Of a stretch of 64,000 bases of DNA, positions 12,420-24,405 are shown one piece after another. Made by a program: the position numbers and the translations under genes. The notes under the pieces were generated by a model. It was not told where the DNA came from, ran no database searches, and saw only the letters and a list, made by a program, of their open reading frames with translations. This stretch comes from Xiphydria camelus (taxonomy: Eukaryota > Arthropoda > Insecta > Hymenoptera > Xiphydriidae). The DNA is taken from positions 22,363,934 through 22,427,933 of the forward strand of contig OY783197.1 of assembly GCA_963678675.1 (NCBI GenBank). Reading direction: 5' to 3'. Each line of letters opens with the position of its first letter. The first letter of the stretch is position 1.

Positions 12420-13948
12420 TTAGTATCTGCCATAGTTCGGGTAGCTCTTATGCAGTACTTCGGAACCAGAACGGGAAGTGGAGATCGTCCCGGACGGTCC
12501 GGAAACGAGGACCGAACGATCCTCCGGCTGAGAAGTGGCGACCCTTTCGAACGATGGAGATTGGTAACTATCGGGTGTCCTACTATTAACGTGTGTCCCT
12601 GAATCGGAAGTGGAAATTAATCCAGATGGACCAGAAATGTACGCGGAAGAAGCCGGTCTGCCGGTGTCGACTGTTCCGGACGAGGGGTAACCAACCGTTG
12701 CTCCAGAATATGGTCCTGAAAATACGGAATCGCGCCATGAAATAATTACAACGAATGCGCGCCGCTTCGACGTGGCCACGCTATAGAGACGTAGCAAAGA
12801 AATCTTCGGAAGCTCGAAAAAAGAGTCGCTATTGTTTCCATGGCTGAGTAAAAAATTCGCTTCTTTTTCGTTTCTTCAGCGAAGCGAGAAAGAATCGAGG
12901 TTGGACTAATTATGCGGCAGTCTGCGCTTCTTTCGGTCGGTATTTAACTACACTGAAAATCTGGTTAAAAAAACCATAATTTAAGTAGAAATCATGGTCG
13001 AGTTTGGCGCCAACCATGATTCCATAATTCTTCTAAACAGTGAAATTCTGGTTATAGTAACAAGAGATTACGATTGCTGCAACTATATCAATCTACAGTA
13101 TGGTCGATAAGTGTCCCCAACCTTTTTTTATATAGTTGACATTACCATGTACACTGAGAAGACAGTTTGTTTATAGTTAATATACGTATAAGTACTTGAT
13201 TATGGCGAAAGAAATATTTCTTTGGGCTAACTAAATATTCATTAGCTATTACTCGATTTCTATTCGAATGAAAGAGACATTCTGTTAATTAATATATATT
13301 TACTCGGCTCAACGGAATATTTCTTTCGCCATGATCAAGCATACGTTTGTTAACTGCAAATAAACTCTTCTCTCAATGTAGTAATATTATCGATCTACTT
13401 TTCTAGTTCATTTAACCATGGTGCATGGTTATCATAAAGTAGAATCTTATTCTTACTATAACCACGTAACAAACGTGAAATAACATTGTTGAAATAAACA
13501 GCATACATGGTCTCTTTAATTGGAAATATGGTACTGACAAGGAAAATTCAACCTTACGATTATGGTTGATTTTACCACCTACTTTTCTCTCAATGTAGCG
13601 GCAAACTTTGGAGATCTAACCTTTCACGAGGACGGATCTACGGCCGGATCTGGAGATCGTGGCCAGTCGAAGAGAAGGACCGACAACGGAGGTTTCGGAA
13701 TGTGCAGGTACAATAACGACTCCATCTTCCCCGGTCACGGCAGGCGAGGACCTAACTTGCACCACACCGCCCATCGCCGAGGGATCGGAGGCACCGATCA
13801 CAGTGGTGGATTTTGACGGCGGTCCTTGGCCCGAGCCTTCCATAGTCCTGGAAACGTAGACGGCACCACCTTGGGAGCCAAAATTTTGCGACTCGTGGTA
13901 GGGCCAGGGGCTGGCGCATGAAGAAGTTACCAGTATTGACGTTATCAT
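12420..13948 (-). CDS. Diverged apidermin-like cuticle protein, first exon not found
   Basis: Two exons are seen: 13948-13621, then 12715-12420 ending in TAA. The intron is phase 1, with donor GTTAGA and acceptor TTTTCAG. The joined reading frame gives 207 residues. The first exon begins directly after an AG acceptor (AATTTTTAG) with MITSILVTSSCAS, which looks like the second half of a signal peptide. Three paralogues here carry a separate four-codon first exon with a phase-0 intron, so a short upstream exon is probably missing, though the ATG at 13948 could also start the protein. The product is Ser-rich and more polar than its relatives, but it has two copies of the family motif (YISGPSGLIST and VLVSGPSGTIST) and ends in Tyr. 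An ATTAAA lies about 80 nt after the stop. Most of the intron is MITE sequence. Confidence 0.62.
12951..13595. mobile_element. MITE family F copy interrupted by a family C MITE
   Basis: Flanked by TA. It fills most of the intron of the diverged cuticle gene and stops about 25 bp before that gene's splice donor. The family C insertion is at 13152-13378. Confidence 0.75.
13152..13378. mobile_element. MITE family C copy nested in family F
   Basis: CACTGAGAAGACAGTTTG at one end and AAACTCTTCTCTCAATG at the other, flanked by TA on both sides. Confidence 0.75.
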
Positions 13949-14064
13949 CTAAAAATTGCATTCCAATCGTTGCATAAACTCCATACAAATTATTCTTCAT
14001 ACAAATTTTCGAGATAATGAAAAATGAAAATAGTGAAGGTTACTTCAATATTCAATATAGGGTA

Positions 14065-14358
14065 CACTGAGAAAAATAATTGCTGGTGCCAAAAAAATGT
14101 TTTCTCCAATCAAAATCATGATATAAATTTAGGATTAAGCCATAGTCTTCTTCGTGCAAGAAAATATTGAATAGGCGCAAATAATTATTTTTTTTTGCGC
14201 AAAAAAGAATTTCTTGTTCCTACGACGCTATTCTTGAATCATAAATACATACATTGTTCGCTTAAGAATCTGTATTCTTCAAAATTTGTAAGATCATATG
14301 TTCTTGATTGAAGAAACGTTTTTTTTAACATTAGCAATTATTTATCTGATTGTGAGTG
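14065..14358. mobile_element. MITE family D copy
   Basis: It starts after TA with CACTGAGAAAAATAATTGC. The interior has GTGCAAGAAAATATT and ATTCTTGATTGAAG, shared with the copies at 30345, 30636 and 59533. Confidence 0.7.
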
Positions 14359-14562
14359 TAGAGTTGGACCAAAAGTACCATTGGGTAAAATATACCATTC
14401 GACTAGCCTTAAAAAATAATTGACCATTTGATAATTGCGTTACGTAGAAATAGACTCCACATGTGACAGATGTTAGAGAATTTTGATTGCAAATAAACGA
14501 AACAGTTTATGGAAATCTATTGAATGGCACTTTTTACCTCCAATACTTTTAGCCCCGATCTG

Positions 14563-14716
14563 TACTAAGAAAAGTAACCTGGTCAATTTAATCAAAATCC
14601 TCTGGAAAGCATAATCATAAATATTTGATTCAACTTATTGGTATTTTGGTTAAAATAACTAAACTCATTTAACCAGATGCATTTCGTCATTTCAACCAAG
14701 TTATTTTTCTCAGTGC
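14563..14716. mobile_element. MITE family A copy, short
   Basis: CTGGTCAATTTAATCAAAAT near the left end and TTATTTTTCTCAGTG at the right end. Internally deleted compared with the copy at 28716. Confidence 0.65.
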
Positions 14717-16449
14717 ACACTTAGCGTCAATGTTTCTAATCAACCCGCTTTGGATGACGGTACTTTTATCGAGTCGACCGTAGTTGAACAGTACGAACGG
14801 ATCTTCTTATTTCGCCATGAAGCACCAATCAAGTTTAGCCTTCATGGCAAAACACTAAGATTCACTCGAATCTTTTAGCTATGGTCAACTCGTCACCCAA
14901 AGCGGGTCGATCAGAATCATTGACGCTAGGTGTGTTCTAATATTAACACCTTAAGGACCGCTGTAAATTATATGAGATATACGCTTAGGACCGCACATTT
15001 TTGAGTAAAATGATTGAACGCATTTGTAATTTACTTTACCCAAGAGATGGCTCTGAAGTTATTATTTAAAAAGCCGCGATAGCGCGGAACCGATCGTTAA
15101 GATGTCAATTGAAACGTCGAAATAGTGATGAGACATCGAAGTTGCCTCAGCTCCCGCTGCATATTCAGATGCAACGACCGCACTTGTACAAAGGAGACTA
15201 AGTTGCACTGTCTCGTCGCGCGCACCACTCACATCGCAGAGGCTGTGCGGTATAATCGGGAGATGCATATAGAAATGCGGCACTATTTTCACTTTCAACG
15301 TAGGTTCCTACCGACGTACGTCACATGTAACTTGCGAATGACTCGAGGAACAATAACGGATGGAATACGCGTACTGTCTCTGTGTTCAATGAGGATGGAT
15401 GGAACAGTACACACGTCTATTTGCATAACTCGGTTGCACGCAACGTGCGGTGCATGATACATAGCTGCTCGCGTTGGTTTTGGGTTCCTGGGTGGACACC
15501 ATCTGCCAAAAGTCTTCGCCCAGAGTCGAGAAAGTGTGGAAGGCCGTGAGGAATCGAACGGGGAGGGGGAAGCGTGGTAAATCGAAGCGAGAGAAAAACG
15601 TTTAGCAAATGGTTCTCCGAGAGTCGCCTAGTCATTTTAATTTTCCCTTCGCTTTACCTCGCCACCGCTTTGAGAGGAGTAGACGAGAGCAAAGTTGAAA
15701 CCTCCGGCGGAGCTTGAGTGAAAAAATGTCGATATGTGCCCGGTCTTTGATCTGTCGAGTGATTCGTGATTCGATATAGCGCGCGGTATGTATTCGTCGA
15801 ATTGAAACGGTCGGCGGTGTTGGTCGATCGATCGGCGATAAAAATACGCGTCGCGCGGCCGGCGATAGACTGCTATCACGTGTACGGCACGCTTCGCTGC
15901 TCGCGACGCGAATATCGGTAATTTGATGAAAACTAAAATTCGTACGAATATATATGAGCTTTCCTGAATGCAACAATTTTTATGATTTTGCCTTTATTTT
16001 CGTCATTTTATCTTTGATATTATTATTCTTTCTTTGTTTCACTATATGTCCCAATTTTTTTCCTTAGTAAATACAGTCGATCGATGATAAAAATGTGAGA
16101 TATATGTAGTTATTTTGTCTCTCTATAAATCTGCAGAGAGTATGCGAATATGTATTTCCATGGTTTTTGTTCTCTCCTCTTCTCCCTTTATTTCGAGCTT
16201 TTCGTTCGGCCTATTTAAAAGTCACATTCACAAAGTGACCAAGTGCACTGGGTATTCACGTTGCACTACTTTGCGCGCTTCGATGATACGTGCGAGGGTG
16301 TGTACAGGTTTTCATTTATAATCGATGGAATTTGCCTGAATATCTTGCTAAGTGGATATGAGCTCTCGGCTCTTATATAATAGCTTCGCAATCGTTTATC
16401 TCAAGTGCGCGAAACAATTATTAATTTAGTAATAATATTAATATATCTA
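14717..16449. other. Intergenic sequence
   Basis: No gene supported. I searched this stretch for the missing four-codon first exon of the diverged cuticle gene and found no ATGAA...GTRAGT on the minus strand. Confidence 0.4.
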
Positions 16450-16749
16450 CACGGAGAAAAAGGATTAGTGAAAATCGTGGGAAAACCCATTAATGTTTAC
16501 AGTTATTCCAGTAACAGTGCTCTTCAAGGTGAAGCATTGACATTTTTAATAAACCACAGCGTACTTTTTACAGTTCGTAACAGTATAAGTATCAGTTTAT
16601 ACTGTAAAATTTACCAATCTCCCGTTAATATATTATGTCGGGTCTTTTCTGAATTTATATCTACTGTTACGAACTGTAAAAAGTACGCTATATATATTTA
16701 TTAAGAAATTCAATGTTTCACCTCGAGGAACTAATCCTTTTTCTCCGTG
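16450..16749. mobile_element. MITE family E copy, 300 bp
   Basis: Perfect ends CACGGAGAAAAAGGATTAGT and its complement, flanked by TA. The interior repeats CTCGAGGTGAAAC-type and TTTTTACAGTTCGTAACAGT segments in both halves. Confidence 0.8.
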
Positions 16750-17280
16750 TAAGAATAATGCATGCCGCTTCGAAGTTAAATAAAAATAATTCCAAACACT
16801 TACCAGCAGCTTCATGACTCTTTCCAATTGGTTTTCGAGCGCTCAAGAAAATAAACTGTATCGTGCACGAGATTTCGGTCTACTGTTGATTCTCCGTTTG
16901 ACTCTTTTCATTATATACCATCACGCCTTTGCTCCTTCCCGAAGACCGACGGAGAGAGCGAACCGCTATTTTCGAGGACGGAATGAGGATGCGATGGAAT
17001 TTGCACGTAGGTGCATATGAGGCGATGCGTAGATCGCCCCGTCAACATCGTTGTCATGGGTGGTTGGTCGTTCCGATTGTTTTTTCCTGTAGCAATGTTT
17101 TTTCCTGTAGCAATGTTTTTTCCTCGCCTTCGTGCTACGATACTATAGCAAATTTTTTTAAGTGAAATTTTTAGGCGCGCGGTACGCACCTAATTTTCAA
17201 GGACGTAACGTATTGAGCATCATGAAAGTAGTGGTGGAGGTAGTAGTCAGCGATACTGCTATGGGTAACTCATGGTTAAA

Positions 17281-17300
17281 AAAAAAGGGGGGGGGGGGGC
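17281..17300. repeat. Homopolymer run A then G
   Basis: A run of A is followed by 13 G residues, a likely sequencing and slippage hotspot. Confidence 0.8.
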
Positions 17301-17324
17301 AGGCAACAGGGTCAACTCAAGGTA

Positions 17325-17862
17325 CATAAATACCAGTATGCTGAATTGTTGACTCAAATTCGTCCACTTCTGCGCATGACGTCATGTTGGAATCACTTTC
17401 AAATAGTAGATCATTACCGGTTACTTGTTTTTGCGTGTTTTTTTATATCCAACTCTGGTGATATTAATAAATTCAGATATTTCATCTATTTATTTCACAG
17501 ATTTATTTACATACGAGTAAAGTTCATTTACAGACTTATGACTATTGTAAATGATAGATACAATTTTAAGTGGAAGTTCACAATGATATTTTGCTACTAA
17601 CTATATGGTAGGTATAGCTTGTTTCAAATTCAGACGGACTGATTTATAACTCCTAAATGTGTTATTTTTATATAGTACCTACTATTTATATACCTAACCC
17701 CTTAAGGGGGTAAATAAATAAAAATGTAAATATAAATTTCAAAGCAATCGGTGAAGAACTTTCGGAGATTTAAGATTATGGACAAACGAACTATTCGAAA
17801 GTGATTCCAACGTGACATCACATGGCGTGAAAAAGTTGCGCAAGAGCATACCTGTATTTATG
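17325..17862. mobile_element. Fold-back element abutting the mariner copy
   Basis: Left-arm segments GTACATAAATACxxGTATGC and GTTGGAATCACTTTC recur inverted in the right arm (about 17795-17864). TA lies at both ends, and the mariner starts at the right TA. Confidence 0.6.
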
Positions 17863-18027
17863 TACGAGGGGTGTCCAGAAAATAAGTTCCGTTTTTTTTT
17901 CTAGGCTGAAAAGTGTGAGTAATGCAAAAATCCGGCAACGTTGCGTGAAAGAGGAGAGTCTTCTGAAAAGAATGAGAGTTGAACGAGCTCAGTCGTTCGA
18001 ATAACAAGGTCAGGAGAGGTTCTCGAA

Positions 18028-18505
18028 ATGGCATCGTCTAGCTCTGTTCCCTCCACCTCCGTTCCTAAGCCGCCTCGGATCGTTGTGCGAGGTGTTATTC
18101 AGTTTCTCCATGCTCGCGGTTTCAAATCAGTGGAAATTCACCAACAGCTTGTTTTTGTATATGGAGAGGATGTGACGTCTGAGTCAATGGTGAGAAGATG
18201 GGTTCGCGAGTTTAAAGCAGGAAGACACGACCTTCAGGACGAAAAAGAAAGAGGTCACTCGTCACGGACGAAATGATGCAAAAATTTGAAAATTTGATCC
18301 GCGAAGACCGGCGTAAAACATTAGATGATCTCCACGATAGTTCACTTGAAATCTCATGATCTCTCATCCATGAAATTGTTAGAGAAAAACTCGGTTTTCA
18401 CAAGGTAGCGGCATAAGCTTCTACAAAAGGAGGGAATTTCAAAGCTCGTTTCCAGGTATGCAAAATGTATTGAGATCGCTGGGGAGAGAGATACATAGAA
18501 AAGAA
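18028..18505 (+). pseudogene. Mariner transposase remnant
   Basis: The first 82 codons (18028-18276) give a helix-turn-helix region typical of mariner transposases (FLHARGFKSVEIHQQL, then MVRRWVREFKAG). Similarity continues in another frame from 18261 (LIREDRRKTLDDL), with an in-frame stop at 18357. A C-terminal piece typical of the family (KCIEIAGE, then YIEK after a shift) lies at 18460-18503. The part that should carry the D,D catalytic residues is absent. The gene is dead: at least one frameshift, several stops and an internal deletion. Confidence 0.85.
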
Positions 18506-18512
18506 ATACATA

Positions 18513-18907
18513 CGGGGTGTTCTCAAACCTCTGACCCAGAGAGAGAAACCCTATGTTCATTGAAAAATTACGGACATAATGCAATTGATTTTATTAAAAT
18601 CCGTTAAGAATTTGCGGAGAAATTAATAATTAAAAAGTAATTAATATTTTGAATTTATTCGACATTGATGACGTCATATCAAGGCTCATGAAGATAATCG
18701 CAATTGCTATCGTTATTGTAAACATTATCTTCATGAGCCGTGATATGACGTCATCAATACCGAATAAATTCAAAATATTAATTACTTTTTAATAATTAAT
18801 TTTTCCGCAAATTCTTAATGGATTTCAATAAAATCAATTGCATTATGCCCGTAAATGTTTAATGAACGTAGGATTTTTCTCTGGGTCAGAGATTTGAGAA
18901 CACCCGG
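18513..18907. mobile_element. Fold-back element, 395 bp, inside the mariner
   Basis: Nearly the whole element is one palindrome. Ends GGGTGTTCTCAAA face each other and TA lies on both sides (18511-18512, 18908-18909). Arms are about 190 nt with few mismatches, including ATGACGTCAT near the centre. Confidence 0.85.
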
Positions 18908-19000
18908 TATACTTAAGTACAATTCCTGTAAATGGCATTTTTTTCCAATAAAACTCGATCTTTACAAAATAAATGGAACTTATTTTCTGGGCATCCCTTG

Positions 19001-19871
19001 TACCTTCGGTCTACTGTGAGCCTACCACCACCCAGCCAACTATACAGCGAACAAATTGTGTGTATGCTACCACCATGTCTGTTGGAGACCTTTGTGCGGC
19101 TAAATGTGTAGTTGAAAGTGGCCAAACCATTGTTATGTGATTGTTGTCTATATTTCTCCGAATAAAAAGGTTGACCACATAATCAAGTTCTTGCATCGAC
19201 CGTTACTTCCGTGCGCAACTGCAGGTTCCACGGAATTGGAACTTAATTTCAACCAAATTCCCATGATTCTTGGAGAGACCTTCAATGTTAATTTTGCAAC
19301 AGAGACAACAGAACCTTTCATATATTTTTTAAACGATAAATTAAATTAAAAAATGAATAACAACCCCACAGAAGCAATGACAAAATCGGGGACTACCATT
19401 GATGCAGTATATTCAAGAAATTTACACAATTTTCAATCAAAAGTATTCATTTCATATTTTTCCTATCACAAACCAATTGTATCGACTTTGACACATGAAG
19501 CTGATCCACAATTAGAACAAGTGAAGACAAATAAATAATCTTACAATTTATCATCTGTTATTTTTATAGATCCCCATAATTTAATTTAGTCGAATTAAAC
19601 CAATCTTTACTTTACATAAGTAAACACAACTGAAAAGCGTCTAGAAGTTTCACTTCTACCGCGCGGCGTTGTACGCACAATGTTTTTTTATTTGATCTCG
19701 ATTGGAAAATGAAAGATCTGTCGAACTTGTGTACAACTATTTTTGTACATAATATGGAAGCGATTCAAATACATTAATTAATTAGGGATTTTTGAAACGT
19801 TGAATTTATTAAAATACATAAATTGAAATAACTTTTATTTCATTTATTGTTTTCTCAAGATACTTTACATA
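19001..19871. other. Intergenic sequence
   Basis: No gene seen. The AT-rich open frames at 19137-19349 and 19353-19538 lack recognisable domains or signals. Confidence 0.5.
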
Positions 19872-20125
19872 CCGAGGAAGCAGTTTATTTATAGTTAATA
19901 AATGCTTTTTTTTTTAATATGGCGAAATAATTATTTCATTGAACCGAGGAAATATTTCTTAACTATTATGATATTTATACGGTACATTGAAATCCTTGGA
20001 AGAAACAATTTGAATGAAATAAACATTTTAATAATAATCATATCTTTTGTTGGGGCAACGAAATCTTTATTTTGCCATACTTAAAATTACATTTCTTAAC
20101 TATTAATTAAATGTCTTCTCGGTGC
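19872..20125. mobile_element. MITE family C copy
   Basis: Ends ACCGAGGAAGCAGTTTATTT and TGTCTTCTCGGT. The interior has the ATGGCGAAATAA segment in both orientations. Confidence 0.7.
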
Positions 20126-20434
20126 ACGGTCTCATTGAAATAAAAAGAATATCTATTGGAATGCTCCATTCAAAACGCAGGGTGAACACCCCCTAAGAAA
20201 TACGCTGCCATTCGTTTCGTCGTGTGAATAGAAGACGTCGAACGTCTTATGCGATGTCACGAAGATAAGTGCTTTCCGACTCATGTGCATCCAAACGGGT
20301 CTCTCAAGGTGAAATTTCCTATCGGCACGCGAGCCGGATAGAAAATTGTCGGCGCCATGCGAGTGCCACTTCCCTACGGAGTCGAAGAACGACGGTGCAT
20401 TTCGTCGCTCCCCTCGTTACATTTCTTTCCACTC

Positions 20435-20437
<3 letters not shown>

Positions 20438-20466
<29 letters not shown>

Positions 20467-20550
20467 ACCTCCTCCTCTCTCTCTCTATCCCTCTCTCTCT
20501 CTATCCCTCTCTCTCTCTATCCCTCTCTCTCTCTCTCTACCTTCTCTCTC
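20438..20550. repeat. CT-rich microsatellite
   Basis: Runs of (CT)n are broken by periodic ATCC. This creates long Ser/Leu-rich open frames in all plus frames, which are not genes. Confidence 0.9.
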
Positions 20551-20855
20551 GATGCGTCTGTCTCTTCGAGCGGTAGCAATGCTACGGTTATCGCGGACGC
20601 TCCTCCTTGGAAACTATGAAGCAATTCCACGGAGCCGACGTGGTCCTTTGTGCCAGACGTAACTCCTGGATCGATGCTTGTACTCCGCCGAAATAACGAG
20701 ACGGTGTGATAATTGCTCTGCAACTGGAAGATAAGGTGGCCCGTTCGGTCCAGCATCCTCGAATGGATTCGGTCGCTTCGTTGCAATTGGGAACGAAGGA
20801 CACTGCAGACTTGTTCGAAATATAAGCATAGCGGAGTTGAGCGAGAATGCTTACA

Positions 20856-21107
20856 CACCGAGAAAACAGTTCATTTGTAATCAATAAATGTTCGTTTGAA
20901 TATGGCGAAATAAACATTTTATTGAACCAAATAAATATTCGTTAACTATTACAGTATTTATTTGACACAATTACATTTTTTGAAACAACCGTGTGAATGG
21001 AAAAAACATTTTAATAATTAACGTATATTTTTTTGATCTAACGAAATATTTATTTCGTCATATTTGAAATTATTTTTATTAGCTATTAATAAACTGTTTC
21101 CTCGGTG
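20856..21107. mobile_element. MITE family C copy
   Basis: Ends ACCGAGAAAACAGTT and AAACTGTTTCCTCGGTG. Confidence 0.75.
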
Positions 21108-21234
21108 TAATGTTGCGGTTGCGATACGAGAGATATTATAGTTGGATTCTATAAATATTTAATTTCCGGTCAAATATAAATACTATAAATATTTTAAAGA
21201 ATATCGTAATAGAATTAAAATAGAATTAGATGTA

Positions 21235-21476
21235 GCATGGAAGTAAAGTCCGGGCTAAGTGCCAGAATATGAAAAATTGAGTTAAGTGCTAAAAAGTGGA
21301 CTATGTGACAACCCCAATACGGTGTAAAATGGGCTATGTCTAGATCCTTCAAAATCTAGTTCAAATAATTACCACAAGAATCTTGCTTGCTGCAAAGCTT
21401 GCTTGCTTGCTTGCTTTCAGAACTGCATATCTCAAAACTTGCTTTTTGGCACTTAGCCCGGATTTTACTTCCATGC
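21235..21476. mobile_element. TA-flanked element, 242 bp
   Basis: Terminal inverted repeats of about 30 bp (GCATGGAAGTAAAxTCCGG) have a single mismatch and are flanked by TA. It contains a (GCTT)n run and no coding sequence. Confidence 0.75.
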
Positions 21477-21499
21477 TACAAATATCTCCACGTTATCAA

Positions 21500-21757
21500 C
21501 ACCGAGAAAACAGTTTATTTGTAGTTAATAAATGTTTGTTTACATATAGCGAAATAAATATTTTATAGGATCAAGTAAATATTCGTTAATTGTTACGATA
21601 CTTATTTGGCACAATCAAATCCTTTGAAGCAATCATCTGAATGAAATAAACATTGTAATAAGAATAACTAAAATATACTTTCTCGTCCTAACGAAATGTT
21701 TATTACTTCGTATTTGAAATTACATTTATTAACTATTAATAAACTGTCTTCTCAGTG
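21500..21757. mobile_element. MITE family C copy
   Basis: Ends ACCGAGAAAACAGTTTATTT and AAACTGTCTTCTCAGTG. Confidence 0.75.
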
Positions 21758-22209
21758 AAGAAAGAAGCGCGCAAGTGAATAATGTATCGATACTAGTCAG
21801 ACGTGGCGCCACATCTCGATCCGCACGATCTGCACTCGCGTTGGACAGACGACATGCATCCAGGCGCCGCTGCATCGAGCCGATAACTTTCTGCTGCGGC
21901 ATGGATCTGACCTTTCTTTTTTCCTCTCATCACGCCTATCCGCACCTCGAACCGGACTCGCATATACAATCGCAGCAACGAGCAAAACCATGGCACAAAG
22001 GTGAAATACTCTCATCTCATTTATCGCTCGCGATTAGCATAGGCCTTCTGACGCAACTCCGACTGAAAATGAGATTCTCTCACCGAGTTTCTTGATTTAC
22101 TGACCCGACCTACGCGGCGCATACGGCCACGCCCGCACCCGTGATACGCCGAGGATTGTCGCCTGCCATACGGGGTGGATGATATAATCTGGAGAGGTAA
22201 GATATCGGG

Positions 22210-22217
22210 TATAAAAG
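22210..22217 (+). promoter_or_regulatory. TATA box (TATAAAAG)
   Basis: The box lies 88 nt before the start codon of the 105-residue cuticle gene, which leaves a leader of roughly 50-60 nt. Confidence 0.65.
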
Positions 22218-22297
22218 CCGCGACAGGGCAGAGGGTAGACAACAGTTCGCTGATTTGCAGACGCAAGCCGTGTTCGCTTTGGAGAATCAGCTGCACC

Positions 22298-23303
22298 ATG
22301 AAATTCCTGGTGAGAATTTATTATCATACACAGAAAAAAAGGATTGGTAAAAAATCATGAGAAAATCCATGAATTTTTACAGTAATTCCACACAGAGAAG
22401 AAAAATATAGCAGATTTCATTAAATTGGCGGTCACGGGCGGAGGCACGGCGATTTAGTTATTGGAATTAAATCATTTATTTGTAATGATTAAAAATTGTT
22501 TGATGAAAACAAGATGTAGTCAAGTCTAGCAAATGATTGGTTTAAGTATCTAAATCTGCATTCCTTCGCCCGTGGCCGCTAATTTAGTTAAATTTACCGT
22601 ATTTTTTTCTCAGTGCAGTAACGTCACAGTATAAACATCAGTTTCGAGTTTTTGCGGGTTTATAATGTTAAGAACTGTCAAAAGTGCACTGCGTCTATTA
22701 AAAAATCCAATGTTTCATCTCGAGGGATGTTACTGGGATTCACTGTAAAAATGACTAATCCTTTTTTTTGTGTAGAACTTTTCGTTTGGATCTTATCGAA
22801 ATTTGGAGGAATGATAGCATTTTTAGAAAATCTCATGGATTTCTGAATTTTTTATTTTATGTCTCAAGAGAAAATACACTTTTTTGTCTATTGGGTTGTG
22901 TCGTTAATCAAGGAAATTAAATACAATTTCGAAGGTCGTTTTCTTCGTCGTCGTTGCTGTCGCTATGGCGCATCCCGATAGGGAACGTCGCAGTGTTTGG
23001 GGTCTGCCTCTAGTCGGGCCTGTGGCTCCTGCCACTGCCGTAATCGGGCCCCACGCTGGACCCACCGCAGTTATAGGACCTAATGCTGCTCCTGCTGTCG
23101 TGGCTGCTGGTGTACCGGCGGTGGTGGCCGGTCCTGCTCCAGGTACGTCCTCTTCGTTAATAATTTTCAGTTTTTATTGTATAATGTGAGAAAAAAAAAT
23201 TTCAGCATCTACGGTCGTTGCTGGACCATCCGGAACCATCGTCACCAATGGAGTTCATCATTGGGGCGAAGCGGTGATCGCCCCCGAAGTCTGGGGTTGG
23301 TAG
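22298..23303 (+). CDS. Apidermin-like cuticle protein, 105 residues, three exons
   Basis: Exons are 22298-22309 (MKFL), 22935-23142 and 23206-23303 (stop TAG). Intron phases are 0 and 1, with donors GTGAGA and GTACGT. Residues 1-16 form the signal peptide (MKFLVVFFVVVAVAMA), followed by a short charged stretch (HPDRERR). Then come Ala/Pro/Val repeats containing TAVIGP twice at a ten-residue step, and the last exon with VVAGPSGTIVT and a Trp-rich end (EVWGW). There is no cysteine. The protein is presumably secreted into cuticle by epidermal cells, as described for honey bee apidermins; the function here is inferred from composition and architecture. Intron 1 holds a MITE with a second MITE inside it. 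AATAAA lies about 160 nt after the stop. Confidence 0.85.
22329..22772. mobile_element. MITE family E copy in intron 1 of a cuticle gene, interrupted
   Basis: Starts after TA with CACAGAAAAAAAGGATTGG and ends CTAATCCTTTTTTTTGTG before TA. It is split by a family B MITE at 22391-22615. Confidence 0.7.
22391..22615. mobile_element. MITE family B copy nested in family E
   Basis: Starts CACAGAGAAGAAAAATATAG and ends ATTTTTTTCTCAGTG. The GCGGTCACGGGCGGAGG segment is family B. Confidence 0.75.
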
Positions 23304-24405
23304 GAGCATTGGCTATACTCAGTTACGACCACAAGAACCTTCTTTGACCCGACATGTCATCTTTTCAATATTCTAGGAAGAAATAATTGAATCGGTAATA
23401 ATAATATTTTCCAAAAAAAATTGTTAATCCGTTTTTTAAAGAATTGCCGTGACATTAAAATAATAAATGATTATACCGGATCCTCCTTCGTACTACTTTA
23501 AATTTCTTTCTATTATTATCATTAATACCTTTTATAATAAACATTCCTTTCCCGATAACCTCTTATACGCCGAAAAATAAATAAATCCAAAATGTGAAAC
23601 AAAGCGTGTTATAATTCTAAAGAAAAATGCTTAAAAATGTTGATAATATAGCTAGAGTTGTCAGACTATACATGTTTGACTAGAGTCCACGTGCTTGTTG
23701 ATATCGTCACCACAAAAACGCACCATCCACCGGATTTCACACCAGTCAAATACATTCAAAAGGTTCATTCGGACCGTAGCGCGATTTTCCGAGGTTTCCG
23801 CTTCGCTCGATCGTCTCAATGCCGGCCATTTTCGCTGGTTATGAACAGTGCTTTGGGCGGTAAATAATGCACTTACGTCAGAATCGTTCGCCGGCCACTA
23901 AATCACTCACTGCATTCATGTTATTATTCCGTCGTGCGCATAAATTCCATATTGTCACTTCGATGCGCTCGCCGTTCGGACTGAAAATGGGACGTGAAAT
24001 AAAGGGTTGAAAAATTCATACGGCCAGCACGGACGGCTTTGGAGGTGCTTTTATTTCTGGGCTCCAGCTGGGGGAGGAATAACAGTCGCGCCGCCCATTG
24101 AGAGTGCTTTTATTAACAGCCGGGAAATCGATCGATCGCGATCGTTGAATATTTATTAATTGGATCGATTTCGGCGGAATAGAGGGAGGGGTATGAAGTA
24201 AATATAGGGAATGAAGAATAGATGGACCGTGCGAACTCGTTGAATGAGGAAAAGAAGAATAATAGTCACGTTTTTTTACAATCGAACGTTATTCATTAAC
24301 AATCGGGAGTTGATAAATCGATCGCCATGAGTAAATCGATTTGGGAAGAAGCGCATGATGACACAGAGGATAAAGACTTGCAACGGAAAGCAGGAAAACA
24401 ATAAT
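23304..24405. other. Intergenic sequence
   Basis: Apart from the polyadenylation signal near 23462 nothing could be assigned. Confidence 0.5.
23462..23467 (+). terminator. Polyadenylation signal AATAAA
   Basis: It lies 159 nt after the stop of the 105-residue cuticle gene. A second AATAAATAAA run follows near 23575. Confidence 0.5.

Larger units (their letters stand above)
17865..19000 (+). mobile_element. Decayed mariner-type transposon
   Basis: Terminal inverted repeats of about 30 bp (core CCAGAAAATAAGTTCC) match at 26 of 30 positions and are flanked by TA (17863-17864 and 19001-19002). The interior holds a broken transposase and a fold-back insertion (18513-18907). Without the insertion the copy is only about 740 bp, against roughly 1.3 kb for full mariners, so the catalytic middle has been lost. 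Confidence 0.85.

Noticed and set aside
16405..16704. Plus-strand open frame of 99 codons
   Set aside because: It falls within a family E MITE and is not kept in the other four copies.
20269..20662. Ser/Leu-rich open frames in several plus frames
   Set aside because: They are produced by the (CT)n microsatellite and are open in all three frames.
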